NCBI RefSeq assembly: GCF_032854445.1
Contig: NC_088300.1
Span: 6,636,001 to 6,696,000 of the forward strand
DNA length: 60,000 nucleotides
Origin: Liolophura sinensis
Lineage: Eukaryota; Mollusca; Polyplacophora; Chitonida; Chitonidae
Direction of reading: 5' to 3'
Shown here piece by piece: positions 48,001-58,124 of the stretch; the stretch's first letter is position 1; the number at the start of each line of letters is the position of its first letter. A program made the translations under genes and the position numbers. The notes under the pieces are model-generated. The model did not search any database, was not told the DNA's origin, and was given only the letters and a program-made list of their open reading frames with translations.

Positions 48001-51000
48001 GGTCACCTGACTGGTTACAATGGAAGTTTTGCATTTTCCAAGCCTGGAGATCTGTATGAAGATGTACCTTATGTTGGCATGAGAATTGTAAGTCTTGATT
48101 AATGCTTTCTCGTAAGGTTGACTTTAGAAGCTATAATTTTATAGAAATCCTCGTTTGAACTAAATACATATACTACATGTAATTACCAGTGTACCATTAT
48201 ACCAATGTGAGAAACCCTGGAATAAGTGGTTTCCCTGTTTTCAAAATGTTATAAACTTGTCCCAAGCTATAAACTTACAGTTGAGTAAGTATGAGAAGTG
48301 ATACACTTGTATACTCAAAGTAACATGTTATCAGTGTGGTCACAGATATATCTGAGAAAAGAATTTTGATGATTATATAGTGCATTCAGCTTGTTACATT
48401 CACTTCAAACATCTCATTGCAGTCATGTGACAAATGGCAGAACGCATTTGTGCAAACATAAAGATTGATACGCTTTTTAAGAAAAGCCTACCACTGAAAG
48501 CTTTAAAGGCGAAAGATTTTCAGTAGGTGCATATTTAAAAGTACCATTAAATTTAATGCTTAGTTGTGTATCAAGAACATCATCTGTACATACATGTACA
48601 GCAAATGTTTAGAGCAGGCTTGTTACCAGAAAGTAATTCTGCAGGTTTACTAATCACAACCATATACAGTGGCGACAGTCGTTTTAATTATGTGTAAATG
48701 TAAGATATTTTACCGGATCTGCTTGTGTGTGTCTATACTGGCTTATGTCACACGACTGTGCAGGATTGAAGATTGACATTGAAAGACTGGACTTGGAACA
48801 TACTGTCTACATGTAGATGATCTGTGCTTACAGTTTTGTGCGTTGCTGGGTTCTGCTGTTGTACCGTTTTCCTTCCTCATTGTATGGGAGCTGTCGCACT
48901 CCATCATTGCCTCCATGATCACAGGATTCCTGGTCATGCTAGGTAAGATCTCATGTTTGCTCAGTTTAACATTGCCCCCATGATGACTGAATTCCTGGTC
49001 ATGCTTGGTAAGATCTCATGTTTGCCCAGTTTAGCATTGCCTCCATGATGACTGGATTCCTGGTCATGCTTGGTAAGGTCTCATGTTTGCTCAGTTTAAC
49101 ATTGCTCTCCTGATCACAGGATTCCTGGTCATACTTGGTAAGATCTCATGTTTGCTCAGTTTAACATTGCCCTCCTGATCATGCTTGGTAAGATCTCATG
49201 TTTGCTCCATTTAACATTGCCTCCATGACGACTGGATTCCTGTCATGCTTGGTAAGGTCTCATGTTTGCTCAGTTTAACATTGCTCTCCTGATCACAGGA
49301 TTCCTGATCATGCTTGGTAAGATCTCATGTTTGCTCAGTTTAACATTGCCCTCCTGATCATGCTTGGTAAGATCTCATGTTTGCTCAGTTTAACATTGCC
49401 CTCCTGATCACAGGATTCCTGGTCATGCTAGGTAAGATCTCATGTTTGCTCAGTTTAACATTGCCCCCATGATGACTGAATTCCTGGTCATGCTTGGTAA
49501 GATCTCATGTTTGCCCAGTTTAGCATTGCCTCCATGATGACTGGATTCCTGGTCATGCTTGGTAAGGTCTCATGTTTGCTCAGTTTAACATTGCTCTCCT
49601 GATCACAGGATTCCTGGTCATACTTGGTAAGATCTCATGTTTTCTCAGTTTAACATTGCCCTCCTGATCATGCTTGGTAAGATCTCATGTTTGCTCCATT
49701 TAACATTGCCTCCATGATGACTGGATTCCTGTCATGCTTGGTAAGGTCTCATGTTTGCTCAGTTTAACATTGCTCTCCTGATCACAGGATTCCTGATCAT
49801 GCTTGGTAAGATCTCATGTTTGCTCAGTTTAACATTGCCCTCCTGATCATGCTTGGTAAGATCTCATGTTTGCTCAGTTTAACATTGCCTCCATGATGAC
49901 TGGATTCCTGGTCATGCTTGGTAAGATCTCATGTTTGCTCAGTTTAACATTGCCTCCATGATGACTGAATTCCTGGTCATGCTTGGTAAGGTCTCATGTT
50001 TGCTCAGTTTAACATTGCTCTCCTGATCACATTATTCCTGGTCATGCTTGGTAAGATCTCATGTTTTCTCAGTTTAACATTGCCCTCCTGATCATGCTTG
50101 GTAAGATCTCATGTTTGCTCAGTTTAACATTGCCGTCCTGATCACAGGATTCCTGGTCATGCTTGGTAAGATCTCATGTTTGCGCAGTTTAACATTGCCG
50201 TCCGGATTACAGGATTCCTGGTCATGCTTGGTAAGATCTCATGTTTGCTCAGTTTAGCATTGCCCTCCTGATCACAGGATTCCTGGTCATGCTAGGTAAG
50301 ATCTCATGTTTGCTCAGTTTAACATTGCCGTCCGGATCACAGGATTCCTAGTCATGCTTGGTAAGATCTCATGTTTTCTCAGTTAAGCATTGCCCTCCTG
50401 ATCACAGGATTCCTGGTCATACTTGGTAAGATCTCATGTTTGCTCAGTTTAACATTGCCGTCCTGGTCACAGGATTCCTGGTCATGCTCTTTGTAGGATC
50501 TCATGTTTGCTCAGTTTAACTTTGCCCTCCTGATCACAGGATTCCTGGTCATACTTGGTAAGATCTCATGTTTGCTCAATTTAACATTGCTGTCCGGATG
50601 ACAGGATTCCTGGTCATGCTTGGTAAGATCTCATGTTTGCTCAGTTTAGCATTGCCCTCCTGATCACAGGATTCCTGGTCATACTTGGTAAGATCTCATG
50701 TTTGCTCAGTTTAACATTGCCGTCCGGATCACAGGATTCCTGGTCATGCTTGGTAAGATCTCATGTTTTCTCAGTTTAGCATTGCCCTCCTGATCACAGG
50801 ATTCCTGGTCATGCTTGGTAAGATCTCATGTTTTCTCAGTTTAACATTGCTCTCCTGATCACAGGATTCCTGGTCATGCTTGGTAAGATCTCATGTTTTC
50901 TCAATTTAACATTGCCTCCATGATGACTGAATTCCTGTTCATGCTTGGTAAGGTCTCATGTTTGCTCAGTTTAACATTGCCATCCGGATCACAGGATTCC

Positions 51001-54000
51001 TGGTCATACTTGGTAAGATCTCATGTTTGCTCAGTTTAACATTGCCTTCTGATCACAGGATTCCTGGTCATACTTGGTAAGATCTCATGTTTTCTCAGTT
51101 TAACATTGTCCTCCTGATCACAGGATTCCTGGTCATGCTTGGTAAGATCTCATGTTTGCTCAGTTTAACATTGCCGTCCTGATCACAGGATTCCTGGTCA
51201 TACTTGGTAAGATCTCATGTTTGCTCAGTTTAACATTGCTGTCCGGATCACAAGATTCCTGGTGATGCTTGGTAAGATCTCATGTTTGCTCAGTTTAGCA
51301 TTGCCCTCCTGATCACAGGATTCCTGGCCATACTTGGTAAGATCTCATGTTTTCTCAGTTTAACATTGCCGTCCTGATCACAGGATTCATGATCATGCTT
51401 GGTAAGATCTAATGTTTGCTCAGTTTAACATTGCCATCCTGATCATAGGATTCCTGGTCATGATTGGTAAGATCTCATGTTACATCTTATTAAACAGTGC
51501 TATAAATTTCACTTGAAAAATGCTTTTGACAAAGTGTAGATAAAAAAGTTTGCTTCCATGAGATCACTGTTCACTTTCTTAAAAATGTTTTGCCCTTACC
51601 AGTTACTACTGTCATCATGCTTTATGTCAGTATCTACTACAGTAATGTCTTTATGACATTTACAATCATTGCCATATGGTGCTGCCATAAGCAAATGAAC
51701 CCTCATTACCTGATGGTGCTACCCTCAACACATAAACCCTCGTTACCCAATGGTGTTGCCATCAGAACATGGGCCTTCCTTACCCGATGGTGTTGTCATC
51801 AGAACGTGGGCCTTCCTTACCCAATGGTGTTGTCATCAGAACATGGGCCCTCCTTACCCGATGGTGTTGTCATCAGAACATGGGCCTTCCTTACCCGATG
51901 GTGTTGTCATCAGAATATGGGCCTTCCTTATCTGATGGTGTTGTCATCAGAACATGGGCCCTCCTTACCCGATGGTGTTGTCATCAGAACATGGGCCTTC
52001 CTTACCCGATGGTGTTGTCATCAGAACATGGGCCTTCCTTACCCGATGGTGTTGTCATCAGAACATGAACCCTCATTACCAGATGGTGCTGTGATCAGAA
52101 CATTCACCCTCATTACCAGATGGTATAGACATCAGAACATTCACCAAATGGTATAGACATCAAAACATTCACCCTCATTACCAGATCGTATAGACATCAA
52201 AACATTCACCAAATGGTGTATACATCAGAACATTCACCCTCATTAACAGATGGTAAAGACATCAGAACATTCACCCTCATTACCAGATGGTATAGACATC
52301 AGAACATTCACCCTCATTATAAGATGGTATAGACGTCAGAACATTCACCAAATGGTATAGACATCGAAACATTCACCCTCATTACCCAGATGATATAGAC
52401 ATCAGAACATTCACCAAATGGTGTATACATCAGAACATTCACCCTCATTAACAGATGGTGTAGACATCAGAACATTCACCCTCATTACCAGATGGTATAG
52501 ACATCAGAACATTCACCCTCATTATAAGATGGTATGGACATCAGAACATTCACCAAATGGTATAGACATCAGGATGTTCCCCCTCATTTACAGATGGTCT
52601 AGGCATCAGAACATTCACCAAATGGTGTATACATCAGAACATTCACCCTTATTAACAGATGGTGTAGACATCAGAACATTCACCCTCATTACCAGATGGT
52701 ATAGACGTCGGAACATTCACCAAATGGTATAGACATCAGAATGTTCCCCCTCATTTACAGATGGTATAGGCATCAGAACATTCACCAAATGGTGTATACA
52801 TCAGAACATTCACCCTTATTAACAGATGGTAAAGACATCAGAACATTCACCCTCATTACCAGATGGTATAGACATCAGAACATTCACCCTCATTATAAGA
52901 TGGTATGGACATCAGAACATTCACCCTCATTACCAGATGGTATAGACATCAGAACATTCACCCTCATTATAAGATGGTATAGACGTCAGAACATTCACCA
53001 AATGGTATAGACATCAGAATGTTCCCCCTCATTTACAGATGGTATAGGCATCAGAACATTCACCAAATGGTGTATACATCAGAACATTCACCCTCATTAA
53101 CAGATGGTAAAGACATCAGAACATTCACCCTCATTACCAGATGGTGTATACATCAGAACATTCAACCTCGTTAACAGATGGCAAAGACATCAAAACATTC
53201 ACCCTCATTACCAGATGGTATAGACGTCAGAACATTCACCAAATGGTATAGACATCGAAACATTCACCCTCATTACCAGATGGTATAGACATCAGAACAT
53301 TCACCAAATGGTGTATACATCAGAACATTCACCCTCATTAGCAGATAGTGCCATCATCAGAACATTTACCCTCATCACCAGGGGCCTCCGTGGCTCAGTT
53401 GATTAGCGCGCTTGCGCAGTATAATGACCCAGGAACCTCTCACCAATGCAGTTGCTGTGAGTTCAAGTCCAACTCCTTTCCGGCCTTTCCCCGGTATAAG
53501 TGAAATATTCTTGAGTATGGAGTAAAACACCAATCAAATAAATATATAAACAAACCTCATCACCAGATGGTATAGACATCAGAACATTTGCTCTCATTAC
53601 CAGATGGTATAGACATCAGAATGTTCATCTTTTTTACCAGACAGTATAGACATCAGAGCATTTGTCCTCATTATCAGATGATATAGACAACAGGACTTTT
53701 GTCTTCATTATCAGATGGTATAGACATCAGAACATTCACCTTTTTTACCAGATTGCATTTGTCCTCATTACCAGATGGTGCTGTTGTGATGTTCCATATT
53801 ACTTTGTGCTGACCTGTGCTCAGAATGTATGAATGGTGGCCTAAGCTCCATGTACACCTGTACTAATCTGTTATTTGCAGACACAGGGACGCTGACCCTG
53901 TCCAGGTACATCCTGCTGGACCCCATCCTCCTCTGCTTCATCATGGCTGCCACCTACAGCACCCTGAAACTGAGGAATGCCCATGACAAGTGAGTCCTGA

Positions 54001-57000
54001 TTGGTGGGGATTGGTGATGTGTTGGTGGGGATTGGTGATGTGTTGGTGGGGTTTGCTGGGGATTGGTGATGTGTTGGTGGGGATTGCTGATGTGATGGGT
54101 GGGAAACTTTGTTTTCATGTTGAATATACTGTAATTCTTCAACCTTTTCACATGTTTGCCAGATGTTTATTCCAGCATACTCTGAGGGCATCATTCTGTG
54201 TAGACTGATAAAGTCATACTTTTTGTGAAACGCTGACATTGGCTAATTCAGCCAATGTAGTTTTATCTCCAAGGTCACTGAAAGTTGCTCTTTCATATCC
54301 GAAAAGTTTGAGGAAGCATGGTAGTATGGTATTGTTTGTATAGAAATGCATGTACATCCCTTACTTGGTGAAGTGTATCAATCTCCACTGTCCATGTGGC
54401 AGTGTCAAGTTGAATCTATGAGGTGTGGTGAGTATACCTGCATGTACCTGCACGTACTAGGATTTGGCTTATGCACTATGCACAATGATGGCATCAGACA
54501 CACGTCCACAAGTCTTTACAAATGAAACTGCAGGCTCAGAAACACCTGGCAAAGGTTCAGTGGTAGATTTAAGTCAGGAGATTTATCAGGTGTGTGGAGG
54601 AGGTTTTCTGACTGTGTTGTCGGGTGTTCACTGATTATGTAAGTGAAATAGCTTTGAGCACATAAGGGGATGAAACATCAAGGAAACCAACAAGTAAATG
54701 CACATGTATATGTGAGGAAGATGTTTCAGCTTGATACAGTATTTGTGTAAATATGTGTACCAAATTGTTATCAACTCCACTCAGGTGTGTCATTCTGATC
54801 CAGGAAGGTGAAATCTTCATCTTGAACAACAACAGTGTTATTGTGGTTGAAGATGTGATAGATGCTGTGAGAATGAGAGTGTGTCATTTCACTGCCTTGT
54901 TTATTTTTCTCCAGACTCTTCTCTGTACAGTGGTGGACATGGGCCTGTGTCACTGGTGTATTCCTGTCCTGCTCAGTTGGGTAGGTCACATACAAAACTT
55001 CTCACTCACATACAAGCTGTGTATGTAGGTTTTAGAATTGTTAACAGTGTTTTTTTCACAAATGGGTGACATCTATACAAAGTGTTGTGTTTCAATTTGT
55101 CAGCTTGACTTTTTGGATTTGTAATGGAAGCAGTTTTTGCCATCAGTAGCAAATAGTCTACATTCAGCAGGATTAAGTCATACATGTACTTTCCAAGTGC
55201 CCTGAAATCAATGTTGGTAAAAGTGGTTAATAGTGTGATATATTTGGTTCCATTTGAAGTGTTGTTCTTTGTTTCAGGGTGAAGTTTGTGGGGTTGTTTG
55301 TGGTCCTGTTGGCTGGTGTGACCACAGTTTTGGAGCTGTGGCATCTGTTAGGCAGACTAGAACTACCAATGGTGTGTTACTCTATGAAAATACTATAAAC
55401 TGTATGCTTTTATTTAATTAAACACCACTTCATATATGCCCAAACAGGTGTTCCTAAATTCTGATTTATGCTGGTTGTTACAATATTTTAATTTATATTA
55501 TGATACTGCATTGAATTAAAGAATTATGCGACATTACCTTGATTAATCTGCCTAGAATGATAATTATGCAAGTGTGATGGGAAAATGCAATAACCTTTCA
55601 CATTTCACCTTGTTTACAATGCGGCAGAAGGCAGCAGTGTAGATAATGAATTCTTGATACGGAATCCTTCCATTCAATAACAAATTGATCTGTCATCATA
55701 TAAAGATGAACAATCGAATGAATAAATAATCATTTAACCAAGATTGTAGTAGCAGATTGCAGAGATTTGTGTGTTTTCTTGCCTTTTCAGTCCAGCCTAG
55801 CTGCACAGTTTGCAGCTCGAGTGGCCTGTCTTATTTTACTGCCTGTCATTCTCTACATGGCGTTCTTTGCGGTACATTTTACCGTCCTCAGTAAAAGGTA
55901 TGTGAAAATATGTGTGTATTTAATGTGTCTATGACAAGCTATAGTTCTGTTAACTACCCAGGCTTTAATCATCTTGTGATGGTTAAATTATTAAATTGTG
56001 GTTTTGTTCAGAATACTTGAACATGTGAAAAGATTCCATAAAAGTCATTGAACGAATAGTTTTGCCAGTGTTATTGTTTTCACCTCATCATGGACCAAAG
56101 CTACTGTTGCATAAAAAATGAAACCTGCATCTACAATGTAATGGCTTTTACGTATAATGACTAAGTTTTTACTTCATTGAATACATGATTGGATAGTTGA
56201 GTGCCTCTGTCAGTTGGGATGTGTTTTTTGGGATAAAATATATAATGTCATAATCATTGTACACATGTTCTTACTAGATCGTCTATTCCTTAGTGAAAGT
56301 GCAATACCATTTGGAACTTTTCTTCTGCCTGAATTGATACAGTGTAAGAACATTTTGGATGAGTGGCATATCATGTGTCTAAACACTTTAATATTCACAT
56401 AGCTAATCATAGAGTCTAAACACTCGCACATTTGTACTGTTATAGTCTGACCGCTTATTCACTTGGCCTTAATATATATTATTATATAAAAATCTAAACA
56501 CATGTTCATTCTAAATTTTTTTAGAAAAGTAAATTCTTGTTCAGTATTGCTAATTAGAGTGATGTCCATAATAACATTGTTCCCTACTAAGAACATACTG
56601 GTTGTAATTTCAGTGGAAATGGCGATGGATTTTTCAGCTCAGCATTTCAGTCTCAGTTGGAAGGAAACAAGTTGTACAATATAAGCATGCCAGAAAGTAA
56701 GTATCGGTATGGTGAATGTAGCTAGCTCTGTGTGATGGCTTTGTAGTCAACTGGCATGTCATTGTAACAGTGACATTAACCTAATGTGAAAAGTGGGTGC
56801 CTCTGCGGCCTGGTGGTTAGCCAATGCCTCTCACTGGTGCAATCGCTATGAGTTCAAGTCCATCTCATACTGGCTTCCTCTCCGGTCATGTGTGGCTAGG
56901 TCTGCCAGCAACCTTGTTGGGTTCCTCCCATCATAGTAATGGGTGGCATCGTATAAGTGAAATACATGTCAGTACAGCGTTAAACACCAATCAAGTAAAT

Positions 57001-57262
57001 AAATAAATAAATTGGTATGAAAAGTGGGTAATAAAAAAGACTTCTACACCAAAAGAATCAGTATTGATAGATAGTAAAATACTTGACACATATTTCAAAC
57101 TTCTTATTAAATGCATGAGAGCTATAAAGTTGTGGGGTTTTCATTCTTTTAGATGTGGCTTATGGGTCCAAAGTTACCTTGAAGCACCAGAAGACAGGAG
57201 GAGGGTATCTCCATTCTCACTACCACCTTTACCCCGAAGAGTTACCCCCCAGACAACAACAG
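44615..57262 (+). CDS. POMT2: Protein O-mannosyltransferase 2 (partial gene, exons 1-10)
   Basis: GT39-family enzyme of the ER membrane. With POMT1 it transfers mannose from dolichyl-phosphate mannose to Ser/Thr of proteins such as alpha-dystroglycan. Ten exons with GT-AG borders (44615-45030, 47612-47696, 47983-48087, 48834-48942, 53881-53989, 54915-54980, 55278-55371, 55791-55897, 56614-56696, 57153-57262) join with consistent phases into 1284 nt = 428 codons. An acidic, Ser-rich cytosolic leader of about 110 residues precedes TM1 (about 113-132). Then comes WDETHFG, whose Asp141-Glu142 is the conserved acidic pair of PMT luminal loop 1, then [10 protein letters not shown], several hydrophobic helices ([30 protein letters not shown]), and the start of the MIR region (exons 9-10). 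POMT2-type residues ([16 protein letters not shown]) argue for POMT2 over POMT1. About 320 C-terminal residues lie beyond the window. Confidence 0.95.
45031..47611. other. POMT2 intron 1
   Basis: Holds two tRNA-like sequences in antisense. At 45125-45190 the complement contains GGGTTCAAATCC, a perfect B-box form; at 45630-45680 the complement contains GGGTTCCATTCC. Both are probably eroded SINE heads. A LINE remnant (46290-47060) and an (ATT)n run near 47431 are also present. Confidence 0.6.
46290..47060 (+). pseudogene. Decayed non-LTR retrotransposon endonuclease (CR1/Jockey-like)
   Basis: The intact frame to 46546 reads [42 protein letters not shown] and [10 protein letters not shown]. 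This is the usual opening of the apurinic endonuclease domain of ORF2 in non-LTR elements. After the stop at 46543-46545 the homology continues through frame changes: [18 protein letters not shown] (the GDFN motif) and AISDNFPV (the SDH-type motif with Asn for His). It ends near YRACKDFNE. Several stops and frameshifts make it dead. No reverse transcriptase domain follows, so it is also truncated. It sits in the same orientation as POMT2. Confidence 0.85.
47612..47696 (+). CDS. POMT2: POMT2 exon 2: DE catalytic motif loop
   Basis: One base plus 28 codons, acceptor TTTGTTTGCAG, donor GGCAAG|GTTAGC, phase 0 out. Encodes [20 protein letters not shown] and DVHPPLGK. It contains the Asp-Glu pair essential in yeast PMTs and an N-glycosylation sequon (NRT). 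Confidence 0.95.
47983..48087 (+). CDS. POMT2: POMT2 exon 3
   Basis: 35 codons, phase 0 at both ends. Acceptor TTTTCCCTGGCAG, donor AGAATT|GTAAGT. Encodes [16 protein letters not shown], then [16 protein letters not shown], matching the loop 1 to TM2 region of POMT2. Contains the sequon NGS. Confidence 0.94.
48088..48833. other. POMT2 intron 3 with a copied exon 1 fragment
   Basis: Mostly unremarkable except for 48711-48772, a 62-bp copy of part of exon 1 (61 of 62 identical), 61 bp before exon 4. The copy has no adjacent AG acceptor or GT donor, so it is presumably removed with the intron. Confidence 0.85.
48711..48772 (+). pseudogene. 62-bp duplicate of POMT2 exon 1 coding sequence
   Basis: TACCGGATCTGCTTGTGTGT through GGATTGAAGA is identical to 44954-45015, except G for A at 48760. 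It corresponds to the TM1-coding part of exon 1. It is in the same orientation as the gene and 3.76 kb from its source. Confidence 0.95.
48834..48942 (+). CDS. POMT2: POMT2 exon 4
   Basis: 36 codons plus 1 nt. Acceptor TGTGCTTACAG, donor GCTAG|GTAAGATC. Encodes [20 protein letters not shown], then [16 protein letters not shown]. The last G joins AC of exon 5 to give Asp239. The final roughly 30 nt of this exon and its donor are the founder of the array that follows. Confidence 0.94.
48943..51482 (+). repeat. Exon-derived minisatellite: exon 4 end plus 5' splice site, about 40 copies
   Basis: The basic unit is 65 bp: GGTAAGATCTCATGTTTGCT, CAGTTTAACATTGCCCTCCT, GATCACAGGATTCCTGGTCA, TGCTT. Several 50-bp units lack the 15 bp between TGATCA and TCATGC. 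The GATTCCTGGTCATGCTTG part equals the end of exon 4 and the GTAAGATCTCATG part equals its donor and intron start. By hand I count about 41 donor positions including the true one; one is mutated to TTGTAGG. Higher-order structure: about 490 bp starting at the true exon end (variant GCTAGG) recurs starting at 49421. Confidence 0.95.
51483..51669. other. Spacer between the two intron 4 arrays
   Basis: Unique intronic sequence; nothing recognised. Confidence 0.6.
51670..53787. repeat. Minisatellite, 37-bp unit with 28-bp variants
   Basis: The left part (51670-52080) has ACCCGATGGTGTTGTCATCA followed by GAACATGGGCCTTCCTT, 37 bp. The right part has CAGAACATTCACCCTCATTA followed by CCAGATGGTATAGACAT, also 37 bp, intermixed with 28-bp units CAGAACATTCACCAAATGGT...AGACAT. 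The unit lacks stops in all plus frames, so frames of up to 188 codons arise with a 37-residue (111-bp) super-period. It is interrupted by a SINE at 53382-53554. It is intronic, between POMT2 exons 4 and 5. Confidence 0.95.
53382..53554 (+). mobile_element. SINE family A, internally deleted, inserted in the 37-bp array
   Basis: The head GGGCCTCCGTGGCTCAGTTG and B box GAGTTCAAGTCC are present. The central body is deleted between TCCTTTCCGGCC and CCCCGGTATAAGTGAAA, and the 3' block ATTCTTGAGTATGGAG...CACCAATCAAATAAATA is kept. It is flanked by the exact 12-bp duplication CCTCATCACCAG (53370-53381 and 53555-53566), itself an array motif. Confidence 0.96.
53881..53989 (+). CDS. POMT2: POMT2 exon 5
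   Basis: 2 nt + 35 codons + 2 nt. Acceptor CTGTTATTTGCAG, donor GACAA|GTGAGT. Encodes (D)[17 protein letters not shown], then [19 protein letters not shown]. The LLDPIL core is typical of PMT enzymes. Confidence 0.95.
53999..54100. repeat. Short minisatellite, 21-bp unit
   Basis: GGGATTGGTGATGTGTTGGT (+G) repeats about 4-5 times directly after the exon 5 donor, with one shortened unit. Confidence 0.9.
54101..54914. other. POMT2 intron 5, remainder
   Basis: No further feature was recognised. Short frames on both strands overlap exon 6 or have no family match. Confidence 0.55.
54915..54980 (+). CDS. POMT2: POMT2 exon 6
   Basis: Small exon, 1 nt + 21 codons + 2 nt. Acceptor TTTTTCTCCAG, donor GTTGG|GTAGGT. 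Encodes [20 protein letters not shown] followed by V(G), a membrane helix, continuing as GVKFVGLF in exon 7. The join restores the POMT2 pattern PFS-WW-W-TGV-GVKFVGLF. Confidence 0.92.
55278..55371 (+). CDS. POMT2: POMT2 exon 7
   Basis: 1 nt + 31 codons, ending in phase 0. Acceptor TTGTTTCAG, donor CCAATG|GTGTGT. Encodes (G)[18 protein letters not shown], then [13 protein letters not shown]. Confidence 0.93.
55372..55790. other. POMT2 intron 7
   Basis: AT-rich intron, nothing recognised. Confidence 0.6.
55791..55897 (+). CDS. POMT2: POMT2 exon 8
   Basis: 35 codons + 2 nt. Acceptor TTGCCTTTTCAG, donor AAAAG|GTATGT. Encodes [20 protein letters not shown], then [15 protein letters not shown], a late transmembrane segment of the PMT domain. 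Confidence 0.94.
55898..56613. other. POMT2 intron 8
   Basis: AT-rich; no array or transposon recognised. Confidence 0.6.
56614..56696 (+). CDS. POMT2: POMT2 exon 9
   Basis: 1 nt + 27 codons + 1 nt. Acceptor TTGTAATTTCAG, donor GAAA|GTAAGT. Encodes (S)[18 protein letters not shown], then KLYNISMPE. The [10 protein letters not shown] block is strongly characteristic of POMT2 and leads into the MIR region. Contains the sequon NIS. Confidence 0.95.
56799..57017 (+). mobile_element. SINE family A, diverged sense copy in POMT2 intron 9
   Basis: Head GCCTCTGCGGCCTGGTGGTT, B box GAGTTCAAGTCC, body TACTGGCTTCCTCTCCGG, tail TAAACACCAATCAAGTAAAT. Flanked by the exact 12-bp duplication TGAAAAGTGGGT (56787-56798 and 57018-57029). 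Confidence 0.94.
57153..57262 (+). CDS. POMT2: POMT2 exon 10: start of MIR region
   Basis: 2 nt + 36 codons. Acceptor CATTCTTTTAG, donor CAACAG|GTGAGG, phase 0. Encodes (N)[26 protein letters not shown] and PPRQQQ, the first MIR-type repeat. Later exons are not in the window. Confidence 0.94.
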
Positions 57263-57459
57263 GTGAGGCTTCAAGGATCACTAAGACACATGGTATCTGT
57301 ACCTGGTGGGCTTTTGTGTTCTTAGAGTGCTTTCTATCATATCTGTATAGTATTTTTATAGTGAGTAAAATGCGAGAACATTGATGTTCTATGGTGGATT
57401 TTTTGGGCCATATTGAACAGGCTGAAGCACAGTGACATTGCAGATTCTTTTCAGCAGTT
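57263..57459. other. POMT2 intron 10, start
   Basis: Unremarkable sequence before the SINE cluster. The next exon (continuing the MIR region) was searched for up to 60000 and not found. Confidence 0.55.
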
Positions 57460-57586
57460 TATTTATTTATTTATTTATTTATTTGAAGAATATTTCACTT
57501 ACACTGTACACGACGGTGGCCAGCATTATGGTGGGTCGAAACCAGGCAGAGCATGGAGGAAAACCCACGACCATCCGCAGGTTCTG
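57460..57586 (-). mobile_element. SINE family A, 5'-truncated, antisense, with TSD
   Basis: (TTTA)n then GAATATTTCACTTACACTGT, GGTGGCCAGCATTATGG and CCATCCGCAGG. Flanked by TTCAGCAGTT at 57450-57459 and 57587-57596. The tail lacks the usual GGTGTTTTACGCCGTACTC block, an internal deletion. Confidence 0.92.
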
Positions 57587-57819
57587 TTCAGCAGTTAGTC
57601 AATCTCTAATTGCTAAGGATATTTAGCAAATCTGTGTCTCTGATGTCACCCTCCCTCAGCTTGTTGAATATAGTCCCAAAAGTCCACCATAGAAACACCA
57701 TCATTATTTGCATTTTATTTACTGTAAAATAAATGTGAAGACCATATTTGGAATCAGCATAAAATCGTCATTCTCTTGAGGCATGCTTCATTCAAAGGTG
57801 GTTGGCATCAAGAGAAGTG

Positions 57820-58044
57820 GGGCTTCCGTGGCTCAGTTGGTTAGCACGCTAGCGCAGCGTAATGACCTAGGAGCCTCTCACCAATGTGGTCGCTTTGAGT
57901 TCATGTCCAGCTCATGCTGGCTTCCTCTCCGGCCGTACATGGGAAGGTCAGCCAGCAACCTGTGGATGGTCGTGGGTTTCCCCCGTATAAGTGAAATATT
58001 CTTGAGTATGGCGTAAAACACCAATCAAATAAATAAATAAATAG
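57820..58044 (+). mobile_element. SINE family A, near full-length sense copy
   Basis: Head GGGGCTTCCGTGGCTCAGTT, CACGCTAGCGCAGCG, body CATGCTGGCTTCCTCTCCGG, tail ATTCTTGAGTATGGCGTAAA and (AAAT)n. About 45 bp of the GC-rich centre is missing. The flanking duplication is not convincing (at most AGAA). Confidence 0.92.
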
Positions 58045-58124
58045 AATGGGCATTTAGAGTGGACTTACACACAACTATTTGTAAACACCCAGTTATGTTC
58101 AGAAATAAAGTATATTACAGTCAT

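Noticed and set aside
48743-48937. 64-codon minus-strand frame over POMT2 exon 4
   Set aside because: Antisense shadow of exon 4 and of the exon 1 copy.
51590-52156. 188-codon plus-strand frame, the longest in the window
   Set aside because: It covers the 37-bp array; the period of 37 residues equals three units read in successive frames. Intronic in POMT2.
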